Below, piece by piece: positions 33,527 to 41,638 of a stretch of 49,340 nucleotides of DNA. Made by a program: the position numbers and the translations under genes. The notes under the pieces are model-generated. The model saw only the letters and a list, made by a program, of their open reading frames with translations, was not told the DNA's origin and made no database searches. Location: positions 1 through 49,340 of the forward strand of contig JAOUEV010000022.1 of the NCBI GenBank assembly GCA_029858565.1, given 5' to 3'. This stretch comes from Nitrospirota bacterium. GTDB taxonomy: Bacteria > Nitrospirota > UBA9217. Numbering within the stretch: the stretch's first letter is position 1; each line of letters starts with the position of its first letter.

Positions 33527-35347
33527 TTAAGCATCTTTATCAGGGCCTACGGCCGGAAGCGTGACCGTGAAGGCGCTGCCCTGACCGAGCTTGCTGGCAA
33601 CGGAGATGGTTCCGTCGTGATAGGCGATGATCTGGCGGGCGATGGTAAGACCGAGGCCGGTCCCCTCTTTACTCTCGTATTCGGCATTACCGGCCCGGTG
33701 GAACTTGTCAAAGATGTGCGGCAGATCCTCGGCCGGAATGCCGGCTCCCGCGTCCGTCACGGTCAGTTCCACGCGGGACTGCGGCCCCGCAGCTGCACGG
33801 GCCTGCACGGAAATGGCCCCGCCGGGCGGCGTGAACTTCACGGCGTTCGAAAGCAAATTGGTCATCACCTGGACAAGCCGGTCGCGGTCGCCGTACAGTG
33901 CCGGCAGCGGTTCGCTGATGTCTGTTTCGATCCGCAGGCCCTTGGCCTGCGCCAGCAGCAGCATCCCTTCCACGGAAGCCTCAACAACCTCCCGCGCAGA
34001 GACCGGGCCTGGCCGCCAGGTCATTGTTCCGGCCTCGATCCGGGACAGGTCCAGCAGATCGCTGATCAACCTGCCGAGCCGGTCGCTCTCGTCATTGATC
34101 CGGCGCAGCAGTTTTTCCTTTCGCTCCGGCGCCATGTTGGGCTTGATCAGGAGCAGTTCGGCAAATGCCTTGATGGAGGTGAGCGGCGTTCTCAGCTCGT
34201 GGGAAACCGTTGATACGAACTCCGACTTGAGCCGGTCCAGGTCCTCGAGCCTGCGGTTCGCCTGGCGCAGTTCGCCGGAGTAACGCAGGAGCCGTTCCTC
34301 GGCACGCCTTCGCTCGGTGATATCATGGGCTACATACACCGTTCCCACGGGAGCGTTATCCCTTCCTTCAACGATCGGGGAGGCCCAGAGGCTCACATCG
34401 GTCTTCCGTCCCTGCGGCCCGGTCCAGACCGATTCGTGGGGGCCCGTCCTGACGCCCTGCCGCACATTGCTGCTTGTCACCGGCGGGAGGGTCACGACCT
34501 CGGACAGGTCCCGGCCGACCAGCTCGTCGCGCTGCCGCCCAAGAAGCTCCGTTGCCGCCTCATTTACCACGCGCACTTTTCCCTCAAGGTCCGTGACGAT
34601 CACCGCGCCCCGCATGGTCTCGAGCACCCGGTTGGTCATCAGGTCGGGCCGAATGTCCATGAGGCGGTAGTTCTTGATGATCCACGCGGTCAGCGCGAAG
34701 TTCACGGCATAGGGAATGTAGCCGAAGGGATAGACATTAAGACCGAAGCTTGGTGCGAAATCCACGGCAGCGAGGAAGCCGATAGAAAGAGCGAAGAGCA
34801 CCAGCCTGAGCCGGTCGCGGTTCCGGGGATGTTTGCTGGTGCGGTAGGCGTTGTGGACGACCGACATGCCGCGGCCGCCCACGGCCGCAAAATAGCATAC
34901 GAACAGGTATCCCGGCCACCCATAGCGTGGATACCAGCCCCAGGAGAAATGCTGCAGGTCGATGAGGAACAGGTGCGTGAAGTGCATCAGCAGGAGAAAG
35001 GCGACCGCGACCGCGACCGTGAGCCTGAAAAAACGCCGCAGTTCCTGCTCGCGATTCGCCAGCGACATTGCCTGAAACAGGACCATGGAAGGGATGAAGA
35101 GAATTGCGGTCGCGCCGGTAAGGTACCAGGCATGGGCTGTGCCATAATCGAGCGCCGCGGCGGCCAGTCCGAAGCTGAAAAGCCAGAGCGCGAGAGGCGC
35201 GGTGTAAAGCCAGAATGCGAATCCGCTGCGGGACCATTTCTCGCGCACCAGCACAATAGAGCCCAGGAGGATCGTTTCCACTCCGAGCAGAACCAGCAGG
35301 AACGACCGGAAGCCGAAGCTGTATGTTTTCAGGTCGAGAAGGTCCAT
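33527..35347 (-). CDS. 7TM-PAS histidine kinase
   Basis: The 606-residue sensor kinase has an N-terminal 7TM histidine-kinase input domain (about 10-225), a PAS domain (about 240-355; RGAVIVTDLEGKVRVVNEAATELLG), a HisKA dimerisation helix with phospho-acceptor FVSTVSHELRTPLTSIKAF, and a HATPase domain with N-box NLLSNAVKFTPPGG, G1 DAGAGIPAEDLPHIFDKFHR and G2 EGTGLGLTIARQI. No response regulator is next to it. A ferredoxin and a 50-residue membrane protein lie directly upstream on the same strand. Confidence 0.92.
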   Translation of the reverse strand: MDLLDLKTYSFGFRSFLLVLLGVETILLGSIVLVREKWSRSGFAFWLYTAPLALWLFSFGLAAAALDYGTAHAWYLTGATAILFIPSMVLFQAMSLANREQELRRFFRLTVAVAVAFLLLMHFTHLFLIDLQHFSWGWYPRYGWPGYLFVCYFAAVGGRGMSVVHNAYRTSKHPRNRDRLRLVLFALSIGFLAAVDFAPSFGLNVYPFGYIPYAVNFALTAWIIKNYRLMDIRPDLMTNRVLETMRGAVIVTDLEGKVRVVNEAATELLGRQRDELVGRDLSEVVTLPPVTSSNVRQGVRTGPHESVWTGPQGRKTDVSLWASPIVEGRDNAPVGTVYVAHDITERRRAEERLLRYSGELRQANRRLEDLDRLKSEFVSTVSHELRTPLTSIKAFAELLLIKPNMAPERKEKLLRRINDESDRLGRLISDLLDLSRIEAGTMTWRPGPVSAREVVEASVEGMLLLAQAKGLRIETDISEPLPALYGDRDRLVQVMTNLLSNAVKFTPPGGAISVQARAAAGPQSRVELTVTDAGAGIPAEDLPHIFDKFHRAGNAEYESKEGTGLGLTIARQIIAYHDGTISVASKLGQGSAFTVTLPAVGPDKDA

Positions 35348-35374
35348 TGATTGTTGCGCTTCATCGCCAAGCCG

Positions 35375-35527
35375 CTACTTGCCGCTTAGCCAGTGGTCGA
35401 ATCCGTACCAGAATCCCGCGAGCACCGCGACCAGGAGCAGGATCTTGATGATGTTCATCACCAGGTGGCCTTCAGATTCCCCGGCTTGCTGATGATCTTC
35501 AGGCAGTTCGTCATGCTTCTGCGTCAT
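35375..35527 (-). CDS. 50-residue single-span membrane protein
   Basis: An ATG at 35527 begins MTQKHDELPEDHQQAGESEGH, followed by one hydrophobic helix (NIIKILLLVAVLAGFWYGF) and a short tail, ending at 35375. It lies 4 bases after the ferredoxin stop and 27 bases before the kinase start, so the three genes are one operon. Charge favours a cytoplasmic N-terminus or an acidic periplasmic one; not resolvable. Function unknown. Confidence 0.7.
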   Translation of the reverse strand: MTQKHDELPEDHQQAGESEGHLVMNIIKILLLVAVLAGFWYGFDHWLSGK

Positions 35528-35531
35528 TGCC

Positions 35532-35720
35532 CTATCCCTCCCATTGGATCGCCTGCACCGGACAGGTGTCGATCGCTTCCTGGCACTTGCAGGTCCCGCA
35601 TTTGTCCGGACCGATCACCCGGGATTTTTCGTCCTCCAGGCTGAAGACCGCGGGGCAAACCTCGGCGCAATGACCGCAGCCGATGCAGAGATCCTCGTCA
35701 ACAGCAGGTCGTTTTGGCAT
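35532..35720 (-). CDS. Ferredoxin, 4Fe-4S type
   Basis: The 62-residue protein has CIGCGHCAEVCP (about 12-23), then a second cluster CGTCKC and DTCP. The first motif CxxCxxC plus a distant CP binds one 4Fe-4S cluster. The second half has extra cysteines (CxxCxC) that may bind another metal or form a disulfide, as in Geobacter-type ferredoxins. It is the first gene of the operon with the small membrane protein and kinase. The ATG at 35720 is preceded by GGAGG. Confidence 0.92.
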   Translation of the reverse strand: MPKRPAVDEDLCIGCGHCAEVCPAVFSLEDEKSRVIGPDKCGTCKCQEAIDTCPVQAIQWEG

Positions 35721-36037
35721 GGCTCCTCCGTGCTGGAACGGCCGAGTCCTGCCGCAGCAGTTCAGGACACTTTTGACTTTACCTCTCTTGCCGCGGATTT
35801 ACAAGGACGGTCCCTCCCGGATGATGTAAAAAAAGGATGCAAGCACCTTGCACCCCTCCCTCCGACGCCCGACGTTCCCGGGCGGCAAATGCGGTTCTTT
35901 TCCTGTGAGTTAAGTATAGCACCTGCCGCCGCTGCCCAGAGGACGGGACCCGCACCTTCCTGGCCAATGCTCCATCTTTTTCCTTGCGCCGGCCCCGGGC
36001 GATGCGGTAGCCTTGATGAGCGCACCGCGCCCATTCC

Positions 36038-36916
36038 ATGCCTGAATACGAAGGTATCGTCATACGGCCTCCCAGCGAGGCCGACAGCCTGATCCTGCAA
36101 TACACGATCGGTTGTTCGCACAACCGGTGCAACTTCTGCCCCGCATACAAGCAGAAGCGTTTCCGTGTTCGCAGCTTCACGGAGATGGAGCAGGACATCG
36201 CCTCCTGCCTTCCGGCCTTTGCCGGTACGCGGAGAATATTCCTTGCTGACGGTGATGCTCTCGCGGCTCCCGGTGCCGACCTGTCGGCCCTCTTCTCACT
36301 GCTTCAGACCTCCTTCCCGAAGCTGCAGCGCATCGGCATGTACGGAAATGCCGGGAACGTTCTGAAAAAGACCGACGCTGAACTGACAGAGCTCAAACAG
36401 GCGGGGCTCGGCATTCTCTATCTCGGCATCGAGAGCGGGGACGACGAACTTCTTGCCTGGATGCACAAGGGTGCGACCGCACGCGAGCTGATCGAGGCGG
36501 GAAAACGCGTCAGGCAAGCTGGCATCAAGCTTTCGGTCACGGTCCTGCTCGGGATCGGGGGCCGTCAGCGGAGCCGGGAACATGCCCGCAAGACCGGCGA
36601 ACTTCTTTCCGCCATCGACCCCGAATACGTTGGCGCGCTTACGACCATGGTGGTGCCGGGAACCCCGTTGCACGAACTGCGGGAACAAGGATTGTTCCGG
36701 CTTCCCTCTGCTTTCGAAATCCTATCGGAGCTTGCGGAGATGCTGGAGCACACGACGATGACCCGAGGGCTCTTTTTCGCCAACCACGCTTCGAACTACC
36801 TTCCTGTCCGCGTTCGCATGCCGTCGGAAAAGGACCGGACCGTTGAAATGATCAGGAAGTTCGTGGCGCAGGGCAACGGAGCGGCCTTGAAACCCGAGGG
36901 AATGAGAAGGTTATAA
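36038..36916 (+). CDS. Radical SAM protein with Cx4CxxC motif
   Basis: The 292-residue protein has CSHNRCNFC at about residues 28-36, so the cluster motif is Cx4Cx2C rather than Cx3Cx2C. IFLADGDALAAPG (about 70-82), GMYGNAGNVLKK, LGILYLGIESGDDELLAWMHKG and SVTVLLGIGG are radical-SAM barrel strands. The GCSHNRCNFC opening is shared by a group of unassigned radical SAM proteins in anaerobes. No B12-binding domain is present. Its product is unknown. It is the only gene on this strand before the cold-shock gene. Confidence 0.85.
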   Translation: MPEYEGIVIRPPSEADSLILQYTIGCSHNRCNFCPAYKQKRFRVRSFTEMEQDIASCLPAFAGTRRIFLADGDALAAPGADLSALFSLLQTSFPKLQRIGMYGNAGNVLKKTDAELTELKQAGLGILYLGIESGDDELLAWMHKGATARELIEAGKRVRQAGIKLSVTVLLGIGGRQRSREHARKTGELLSAIDPEYVGALTTMVVPGTPLHELREQGLFRLPSAFEILSELAEMLEHTTMTRGLFFANHASNYLPVRVRMPSEKDRTVEMIRKFVAQGNGAALKPEGMRRL

Positions 36917-36940
36917 AATGACGGAGTTGCAATTATAAGC

Positions 36941-36969
36941 TTGACTTTATATTCCAGAAGGTGCATTAT
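36941..36969 (+). promoter_or_regulatory. Likely promoter for the cold-shock gene
   Basis: TTGACT (36941-36946) and CATTAT (36964-36969) are 17 bases apart. The transcript would have a leader of about 110 bases before the ATG at 37085. Confidence 0.5.
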
Positions 36970-37004
36970 AGGATTCAGAAGTTCCGGATGTTCTTGTAGG
37001 GAAA

Positions 37005-37039
37005 CCGCAAAGACAGATCCACTTTGCGGCATTTTTTTT
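37005..37039 (+). terminator. Terminator-like hairpin in the cold-shock leader
   Basis: CCGCAAAG (37005-37012) pairs with CTTTGCGG (37022-37029) over a 9-base loop, followed by CA and a run of T (37032-37039). It could end the radical SAM transcript. It also lies downstream of the proposed cold-shock promoter and could attenuate that gene. Confidence 0.75.
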
Positions 37040-37084
37040 GTCCTCTTCCGTCGCTTCAATTTCACAAGAAGGAGGTAGCTCATC

Positions 37085-37285
37085 ATGGAAACAGGCACCG
37101 TAAAGTGGTTCAATGATGCCAAGGGATTCGGCTTCATTACCCGTGAAAAAGGCGGCGATGTGTTCGTTCACTTCGGCGACATTCAGGACAGCGGCTTCAA
37201 GTCGCTTGCTGAAGGCCAGCAGGTCCAGTTCGACGTAGTCGACTCACCCAAAGGCCCCAAGGCAGCAAATGTTGTAAAGCTCTAA
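37085..37285 (+). CDS. csp: Cold-shock protein (CspA family)
   Basis: The 66-residue OB-fold protein has RNP1-like GFGFIT and RNP2-like VFVHF motifs. It binds single-stranded RNA and DNA and melts secondary structure. The length is that of CspA. It opens [25 protein letters not shown] precedes the ATG. A leader hairpin lies upstream and a strong terminator follows at 37304. Confidence 0.95.
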   Translation: METGTVKWFNDAKGFGFITREKGGDVFVHFGDIQDSGFKSLAEGQQVQFDVVDSPKGPKAANVVKL

Positions 37286-37303
37286 AACAGGGTTCATACC
37301 TTC

Positions 37304-37340
37304 ACAGGCCCTGATCATTTCAGGGCCTGTTTTCTTTTCT
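37304..37340 (+). terminator. Rho-independent terminator after the cold-shock gene
   Basis: An 11-bp perfect stem, ACAGGCCCTGA (37304-37314) with TCAGGGCCTGT (37320-37330), followed by TTTCTTTTCT. Confidence 0.88.
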
Positions 37341-37492
37341 TTCCCGATTTCCCCGTTGTTTCCGGTTTATGTTCGCAGGTTATCTTGATCGATCTTTTTT
37401 CGCCCCGACGGATTCCGGGGCCTCTGAACATGTCACTGCCTGCCGCGTCCGTTGAGCATTGATCGGACGACTTCCTGATCCAGAGGAGGACC

Positions 37493-37873
37493 ATGAACTA
37501 CCGACAGAACTACAAACAAAAACAGGAACAGGAAAAGGCGGCTCTGGCCGCTCTCGGCCTGGTCTCCGATCACTATACCAGCGTTGCCAAGATCGAGTTC
37601 CGCATGACCTATTACGGAAAAGGGTCCTCCGTTGCCCTGATGACCCGGTCTCTTGTCTTTTCACCGTCTGATTACGCCGGCTTTCATGTAAGATGCGTGG
37701 AGGAGGGGTGCACCGGCGGCGGCTTTGACCTTGCCCCGATCGTCGCGGGTCTGACAAAGGCGCGCAAGACAACGACCAAGGGGAAGGCCTTTTGTCACGG
37801 CAAGAACCACGCGGTCGGCCACGCCTGCCTTGCCTACGAGGTGAGCATCCGGTACCAGAGAAAATCCTCCTAG
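37493..37873 (+). CDS. Hypothetical protein with paired cysteine sites
   Basis: The 126-residue protein opens MNYRQNYKQKQEQEKAALAALG. The C-terminal half has HVRCVEEGCTGGGFDLAP and KAFCHGKNHAVGHACLAYEVSIRY: four cysteines and several histidines that could make one zinc site. SLVFSPSDYAGFHVRC suggests a beta-rich fold. I do not recognise the family. GAGGAGG precedes the ATG at 37493. It is followed by rlmA on the same strand after 39 bases. Confidence 0.65.
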   Translation: MNYRQNYKQKQEQEKAALAALGLVSDHYTSVAKIEFRMTYYGKGSSVALMTRSLVFSPSDYAGFHVRCVEEGCTGGGFDLAPIVAGLTKARKTTTKGKAFCHGKNHAVGHACLAYEVSIRYQRKSS

Positions 37874-37912
37874 CACCCCGCGCCCTGCGGGCGGCGCGCG
37901 CGACCCGATCTC

Positions 37913-38779
37913 ATGAACATCATTCTCCAGTGCCCTGTCTGCCGCAATCCCCTTCTGCTCTCTGCAGACGGGTTTCAATGCTCCAAGAACCATAGCTTCG
38001 ACGCGAGCCGCGAAGGATATGTCAACCTTCTGCTGGCCCACAAGAAGCATTCCCGGGAACCCGGTGACAGCAAGGAAATGATCCAGAGCCGGAGACGTTT
38101 CCTGGACCGCGGTCACTACACCGGGGTCTCCGAAGGGATCAACGATGCGGCAGCGGCAGCGCTCTCTGCTCCGAGAGCAGAACCGGCTGTTCATATCCTT
38201 GACGCGGGTTGCGGAGAAGGTTTTTATCTCAAGCGGCTCAAGGACAGCCTCGCGAGCCTGCCCGCACCGCAGGCCGTTGCGGTATTGTACGGCATGGATA
38301 TCTCCAAGTTCGCCGTGCAGCTGGCAGCCCGGCGCGACAGGACCGTGAATTGGTTCGTTGCCAGCGTCAACGAACTCCCAATCGCCGACTCATCACTTGA
38401 TCTGGTCCTGAACGTCTTCTCCCCGGTTATTGTTTCCGAATTCGACCGCGTGCTCAAGGAACAGGGAACCCTGGTGATCGCGAGCCCCGGTCCGACGCAT
38501 CTGCACAGCCTGCGAAAGCTCATCTATCCGGAAGCCCGGGAGCACAAGCCCTCATCAGCCGTTGAGGAGACCGGCAAGATCCTTTCCCTATCCGCGCAAA
38601 CCCGGATCACCTATTCTCTTGAGCTTCAGGACCGCGAAACGATCCTGGACCTTCTGGCAATGACGCCTTATGTGTGGACCATTGACCGTGCGGCCAAAGC
38701 AACCGTGGAAAGCCTTGACCGCCTGCAACTGGATGTGGATGTGGAGATCCGGACGTTCAGGAAGAGAGCAACGGGTTAG
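37913..38779 (+). CDS. rlmA: 23S rRNA (guanine-N1-)-methyltransferase, RlmA family
   Basis: The 288-residue protein begins with a zinc-binding CPVC...CSKNH module (C7, C10, C23, H27) and the family motif FDASREGYVNLLL. A class I methyltransferase follows, with motif I ILDAGCGEGFYLKRL (about 94-108). RlmA methylates G745 of 23S rRNA in Gram-negatives; TlrB-type relatives modify G748. LDLVLNVFSPVIVSEFDRVLKEQGTLVIASPG is the usual core. It is probably cotranscribed with the preceding gene. Confidence 0.88.
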   Translation: MNIILQCPVCRNPLLLSADGFQCSKNHSFDASREGYVNLLLAHKKHSREPGDSKEMIQSRRRFLDRGHYTGVSEGINDAAAAALSAPRAEPAVHILDAGCGEGFYLKRLKDSLASLPAPQAVAVLYGMDISKFAVQLAARRDRTVNWFVASVNELPIADSSLDLVLNVFSPVIVSEFDRVLKEQGTLVIASPGPTHLHSLRKLIYPEAREHKPSSAVEETGKILSLSAQTRITYSLELQDRETILDLLAMTPYVWTIDRAAKATVESLDRLQLDVDVEIRTFRKRATG

Positions 38780-38890
38780 TTTGGAAGAGCAATGATCAGA
38801 GGGCTCAAGGAGCACAACAACGGCCGAGGAACACGTGAAGGAATGGAATATGGATCGTAAAGCAGTTCCTGCAATGCCATATTGCGCCTG

Positions 38891-38920
38891 AAAAAGCCCA
38901 CTCGTGCGTAACGAGTGGGC
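38891..38920 (-). terminator. Terminator after the HU gene
   Basis: A 10-bp perfect stem, GCCCACTCGT (38896-38905) with ACGAGTGGGC (38911-38920); on the minus strand it is followed by TTTTT. The plus strand also has a T run (CTTTTTT), so it may serve rlmA as well. Confidence 0.85.
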
Positions 38921-38940
38921 TTGTGCTTTTTTGCGTTTGA

Positions 38941-39228
38941 TTACTTCGCGCCGAGGATGGCGTCCTTGGCAGCCTTGGCAACGCGGAACTTCACGACCTT
39001 CTTTGCCTTGATCTTGATGGTCTCGCCGGTGGCCGGATTCCTGCCTATACGTGCTTTGCGCTGGACGAGCACCAGCTTGCCGATGCCGGGCAGCGTAAAG
39101 GTGTTCTTTGCCTCTTTGTAGGCGGTCTGAGCGATGAACTCGAGAATATCCGCCGCAGCCTTTTTGGTGACCGATGCCTTTTCCGCGAGCTTTGCCACGA
39201 ACTGCGATTTCGTCATTGCTTTTGCCAT
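38941..39228 (-). CDS. hup: HU-family DNA-binding protein
   Basis: The 95-residue protein has the HU/IHF beta-arm and core: KSQFVAKLAEKASVTKKAAADILEF, then TLPGIGKLVLVQRKARIGRNPATGETIKIKAKKVVKF. The GRNPATGE arm tip is characteristic of HU. It binds and bends DNA. The start at 39228 gives MAKAMTKSQ. A very small basic gene lies 52 bases upstream on the same strand. Confidence 0.95.
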   Translation of the reverse strand: MAKAMTKSQFVAKLAEKASVTKKAAADILEFIAQTAYKEAKNTFTLPGIGKLVLVQRKARIGRNPATGETIKIKAKKVVKFRVAKAAKDAILGAK

Positions 39229-39280
39229 GTTTTCCCCTTCCGCGCTTTCTGGATTTTGGATCTCTGTCTGCGTGCTGCGG

Positions 39281-39352
39281 TTACTTCTTGTCGGTCTTTG
39301 ATTTCTTCGGTTTCTTTGTTTCTTTCTTCGCGCCCTGCCGTGATTGTGCCAT
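39281..39352 (-). CDS. 23-residue lysine-rich peptide gene upstream of HU
   Basis: An ATG at 39352 is preceded on the minus strand by AGGAGGTGA, a near-perfect ribosome site. The frame encodes MAQSRQGAKKETKKPKKSK and four more residues before TAA at 39281. It is strongly basic with no hydrophobic stretch, like a histone-tail or ribosomal-protein-type peptide. It lies 52 bases before HU and on the same strand, so the two are probably cotranscribed. Confidence 0.6.
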   Translation of the reverse strand: MAQSRQGAKKETKKPKKSKTDKK

Positions 39353-39440
39353 AGCCTGTCACCTCCTGAAATAGGATTACATCCCTTAGCGCCGCCTGGC
39401 GCTGTTTTTACTTGCTAGACTCTACTCCTATTGTGCCTGA

Positions 39441-39620
39441 TTGGCAAGAACGAAAGATATAGCAAGGACCGTCTATCCTCTTCTCGCAGGGAGGTATGAG
39501 TCAGATGGCATGGTGGTCATCGTTTCACAGGGAGCGGGAACCTGGGATCCGCGCATGCGGCTCTGGCAGCCGGGCGAGATCGAGCGCGTGGTATTAAGAG
39601 CGAAGAAGAGAAGCATGTAA
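39441..39620 (+). pseudogene. C-terminal fragment of a metallophosphoesterase
   Basis: A frame open from 39441 to TAA at 39618-39620 reads TVYPLLAGRYESDGMVVIVSQGAGTWDPRMRL and ends with EIERVVLRAKKRSM. The SQGAGTW-x-PRMRL-x6-EI pattern is the usual end of calcineurin-like phosphoesterases of the YkuE type (their GTWGPxxRL). There is no start and no catalytic region; an in-frame stop lies at 39438-39440. The rest of 39353-39788 holds nothing else I can support. Confidence 0.5.
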
Positions 39621-39788
39621 GGGTGTTGTCAGCAGCAGGCTGTGGGGGATCTGCCGCTTAAGAATAGCGCGGTGTCCGTGACGCGGGATATCCTGTTCTC
39701 TCTCCGACCTGCAGCGCACTTGAGATCGCCTGATCCGCGCTTTCCGCTTAACCAGGCTCCTGCTTCCCCGCCGGGCTCTCGTGTTTTC

Positions 39789-40148
39789 CTACTGCGTCGA
39801 AAGCCAGTTCTTTGCCTCATCAAGGGAATCAAAAGCAACAATATTCCTGCCCGAGAATTTCAGCACCGCGTTATAAATGATCTGCTTGAGGCCTGTGACC
39901 CCGACAACTGCGCCCGCGATCACATAGGGCTTGTTGTGTTTGGTAAAATGCTTCAAGGCTTCCGTTGCTTCGACATTAAAGGTCAGATCCGTAACATCGG
40001 TGAGCGTCCGGATGGATTTCTCCGGCTGAGCAGCGATCACCGGCGTCGCGTCCTTCACAAGCTTGATGACATCCGGTGCTTTCGCGTTGGCAAGATCAAG
40101 ATGCAGCAGCTTTTTCCCTTTGTGCTCGATAAAATTTATTCGCGACAT
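39789..40148 (-). CDS. STAS-like (SpoIIAA-like) protein
   Basis: The 119-residue protein has alternating strands and helices: INFIEHKGKKLLHLDLANA, SIRTLTDVTDLTFNVEATEALKHF, and KPYVIAGAVVGVTGLKQIIYNAVLKFSGRNIVAFDSLDEAKNWL. This resembles SpoIIAA/STAS-type small domains; the closing SLDEAKNWL is typical. AGGAGAG lies before the ATG at 40148. Function unknown, likely a regulatory or lipid-binding fold. Confidence 0.7.
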   Translation of the reverse strand: MSRINFIEHKGKKLLHLDLANAKAPDVIKLVKDATPVIAAQPEKSIRTLTDVTDLTFNVEATEALKHFTKHNKPYVIAGAVVGVTGLKQIIYNAVLKFSGRNIVAFDSLDEAKNWLSTQ

Positions 40149-40419
40149 GATCTCTCCTTTTCAGCGGTCAGACTTCAGCCTGTCGACTTCAGTATATATA
40201 GGAGCGATCGTTATGTGAATACCATCGACAGGGCATTTTCAGGGTACCCGGTGCAACGTTACCTCAGGTATCGATTTCGACCAATAGCGCATATATTTTC
40301 TACTGCCCGGCTCTATTCACGTTGGCCGCTCCCCCCCTGTTTCGCTCAAACAAGAAAAGCCGGAGAGCGAACCTTTCCGGCCGAGTCATCGGGAAGACAC
40401 AATAAGCGCGTGTTCGTTC

Positions 40420-41334
40420 TTACAGCTCCACGATCCGCGTGCTGATCTCGATCGCCGCTTCAGCGCCCTGGCCGGCGGAGATGATCGCCTGGGAATGTCC
40501 CTGCCGCAGTGAACCGATGACAAAGAGGCCGGAGATGCTCGATTCGCCGCTGCCCCTGGTCATGATCTTGAAGCCGTCGGCATCACGTTCCAGGTCCAGA
40601 CCCTCGAGGTATTCGTCATTGAGCGAAATACCGCCCCACCCCAGGATCACCTCGCAGGGTATCACCCGTCCGTCGCTGAGCCGCACTCCCTCGAGGGTCT
40701 TATCGCCGAGCAGTTCCTCGGGCCGCCCCTCGACCAGGCCGATCCCTTCGTCCTCAAGCAGGGTCCGGTAGACCGGCGCAAGAGTGAATCCATGGGCAAG
40801 GAAGGTCACGTCCCGCGTGTACATCTGCTTCATGCCCACGCTGAGGCGCACGCCGTTGACCGTGCGGTCGATGACCAGAAGCTTTTTGTTCGTTGTTCGG
40901 TAGCCGTCGCAGATCATGCAGGTGAAATAGGAGTGTCCGAAAAAGCGGTGCAGGTTCTTGAAGGGCGCAAGGGTCTCCTTGGCCCCTGACGCGGCAACGA
41001 CATAGCGCGAGCGATAGATCTTAGCGTTCGCCAGCACCTCGAATATCCCCTCCCGCAATGTGACGCGCTCCACGCGGACGTTCTCGATAGTAACGCCGAA
41101 ACTTTTCACCTGGGTGAGTCCGGCCTCCAGAAGCTCCGGACCTGAGACAACAGGGATTCCCAGATAGTTCTCGATATGCTTCGCATAGCCTGTCCTGCCT
41201 CCGGGCGTGTGGAACAGCAGGACGCGGAAGTTGTATCTGCCAAGATGGATGCAGGCTTGCAGACCTCCGGGCCCGGCGCCAATTACGATGCAGTCGAAGA
41301 TGTCTTCACGGCTTCCGCTGTCTGGTCGTTCCAT
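40420..41334 (-). CDS. FAD-dependent, thioredoxin-reductase-like oxidoreductase
   Basis: The 304-residue protein has an N-terminal FAD motif CIVIGAGPGGLQACIHLGRY, then SGAKETLAPF, a redox-active CMIC followed by D in the position of the thioredoxin-reductase CATCD, and a C-terminal FAD motif GLFVIGSLRQGHSQAIISAGQGAEAAI. The NAD(P)H-binding region LLVIDRTVNGVRLSVGMKQMYT lacks a clean GxGxxA. Its electron partner is not next to it. I start at the ATG at 41334 because GGAGGTG precedes it. The spacer to the next gene (41335-41638) shows nothing that I can name. Confidence 0.82.
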   Translation of the reverse strand: MERPDSGSREDIFDCIVIGAGPGGLQACIHLGRYNFRVLLFHTPGGRTGYAKHIENYLGIPVVSGPELLEAGLTQVKSFGVTIENVRVERVTLREGIFEVLANAKIYRSRYVVAASGAKETLAPFKNLHRFFGHSYFTCMICDGYRTTNKKLLVIDRTVNGVRLSVGMKQMYTRDVTFLAHGFTLAPVYRTLLEDEGIGLVEGRPEELLGDKTLEGVRLSDGRVIPCEVILGWGGISLNDEYLEGLDLERDADGFKIMTRGSGESSISGLFVIGSLRQGHSQAIISAGQGAEAAIEISTRIVEL

Positions 41335-41638
41335 GACCCACCTCCGGGAGGCTGCTGCAGGCAGCACACGCTATCACTTCCCTCATGCGATGAGCGTACC
41401 AGAGAACCAGGACCGGGTCAAACGGAATGATCAAGGGTCCGGCAGGCCGCCAAGCGCGGCTCATACTCTGTCTCGACGATCCGGGGCGGATCCGCGTGAC
41501 CCGTCCACGGGAGGAGTCCGACCGCATCTGTCAGTGAGCGATATCACGATCGCTGATCATCAGTGAGCGCGCACTGCCGGACCTGCTCGAAAAAAGACTG
41601 GCCTCGGGCGTTAATCCCGCAGGAACGATCGCCGCTCC

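Noticed and set aside
41335-41638. Possible gene in the spacer upstream of the FAD oxidoreductase
   Set aside because: No frame has a ribosome site or coding pattern; only two copies of CAGTGAGCG were seen, too little to call.
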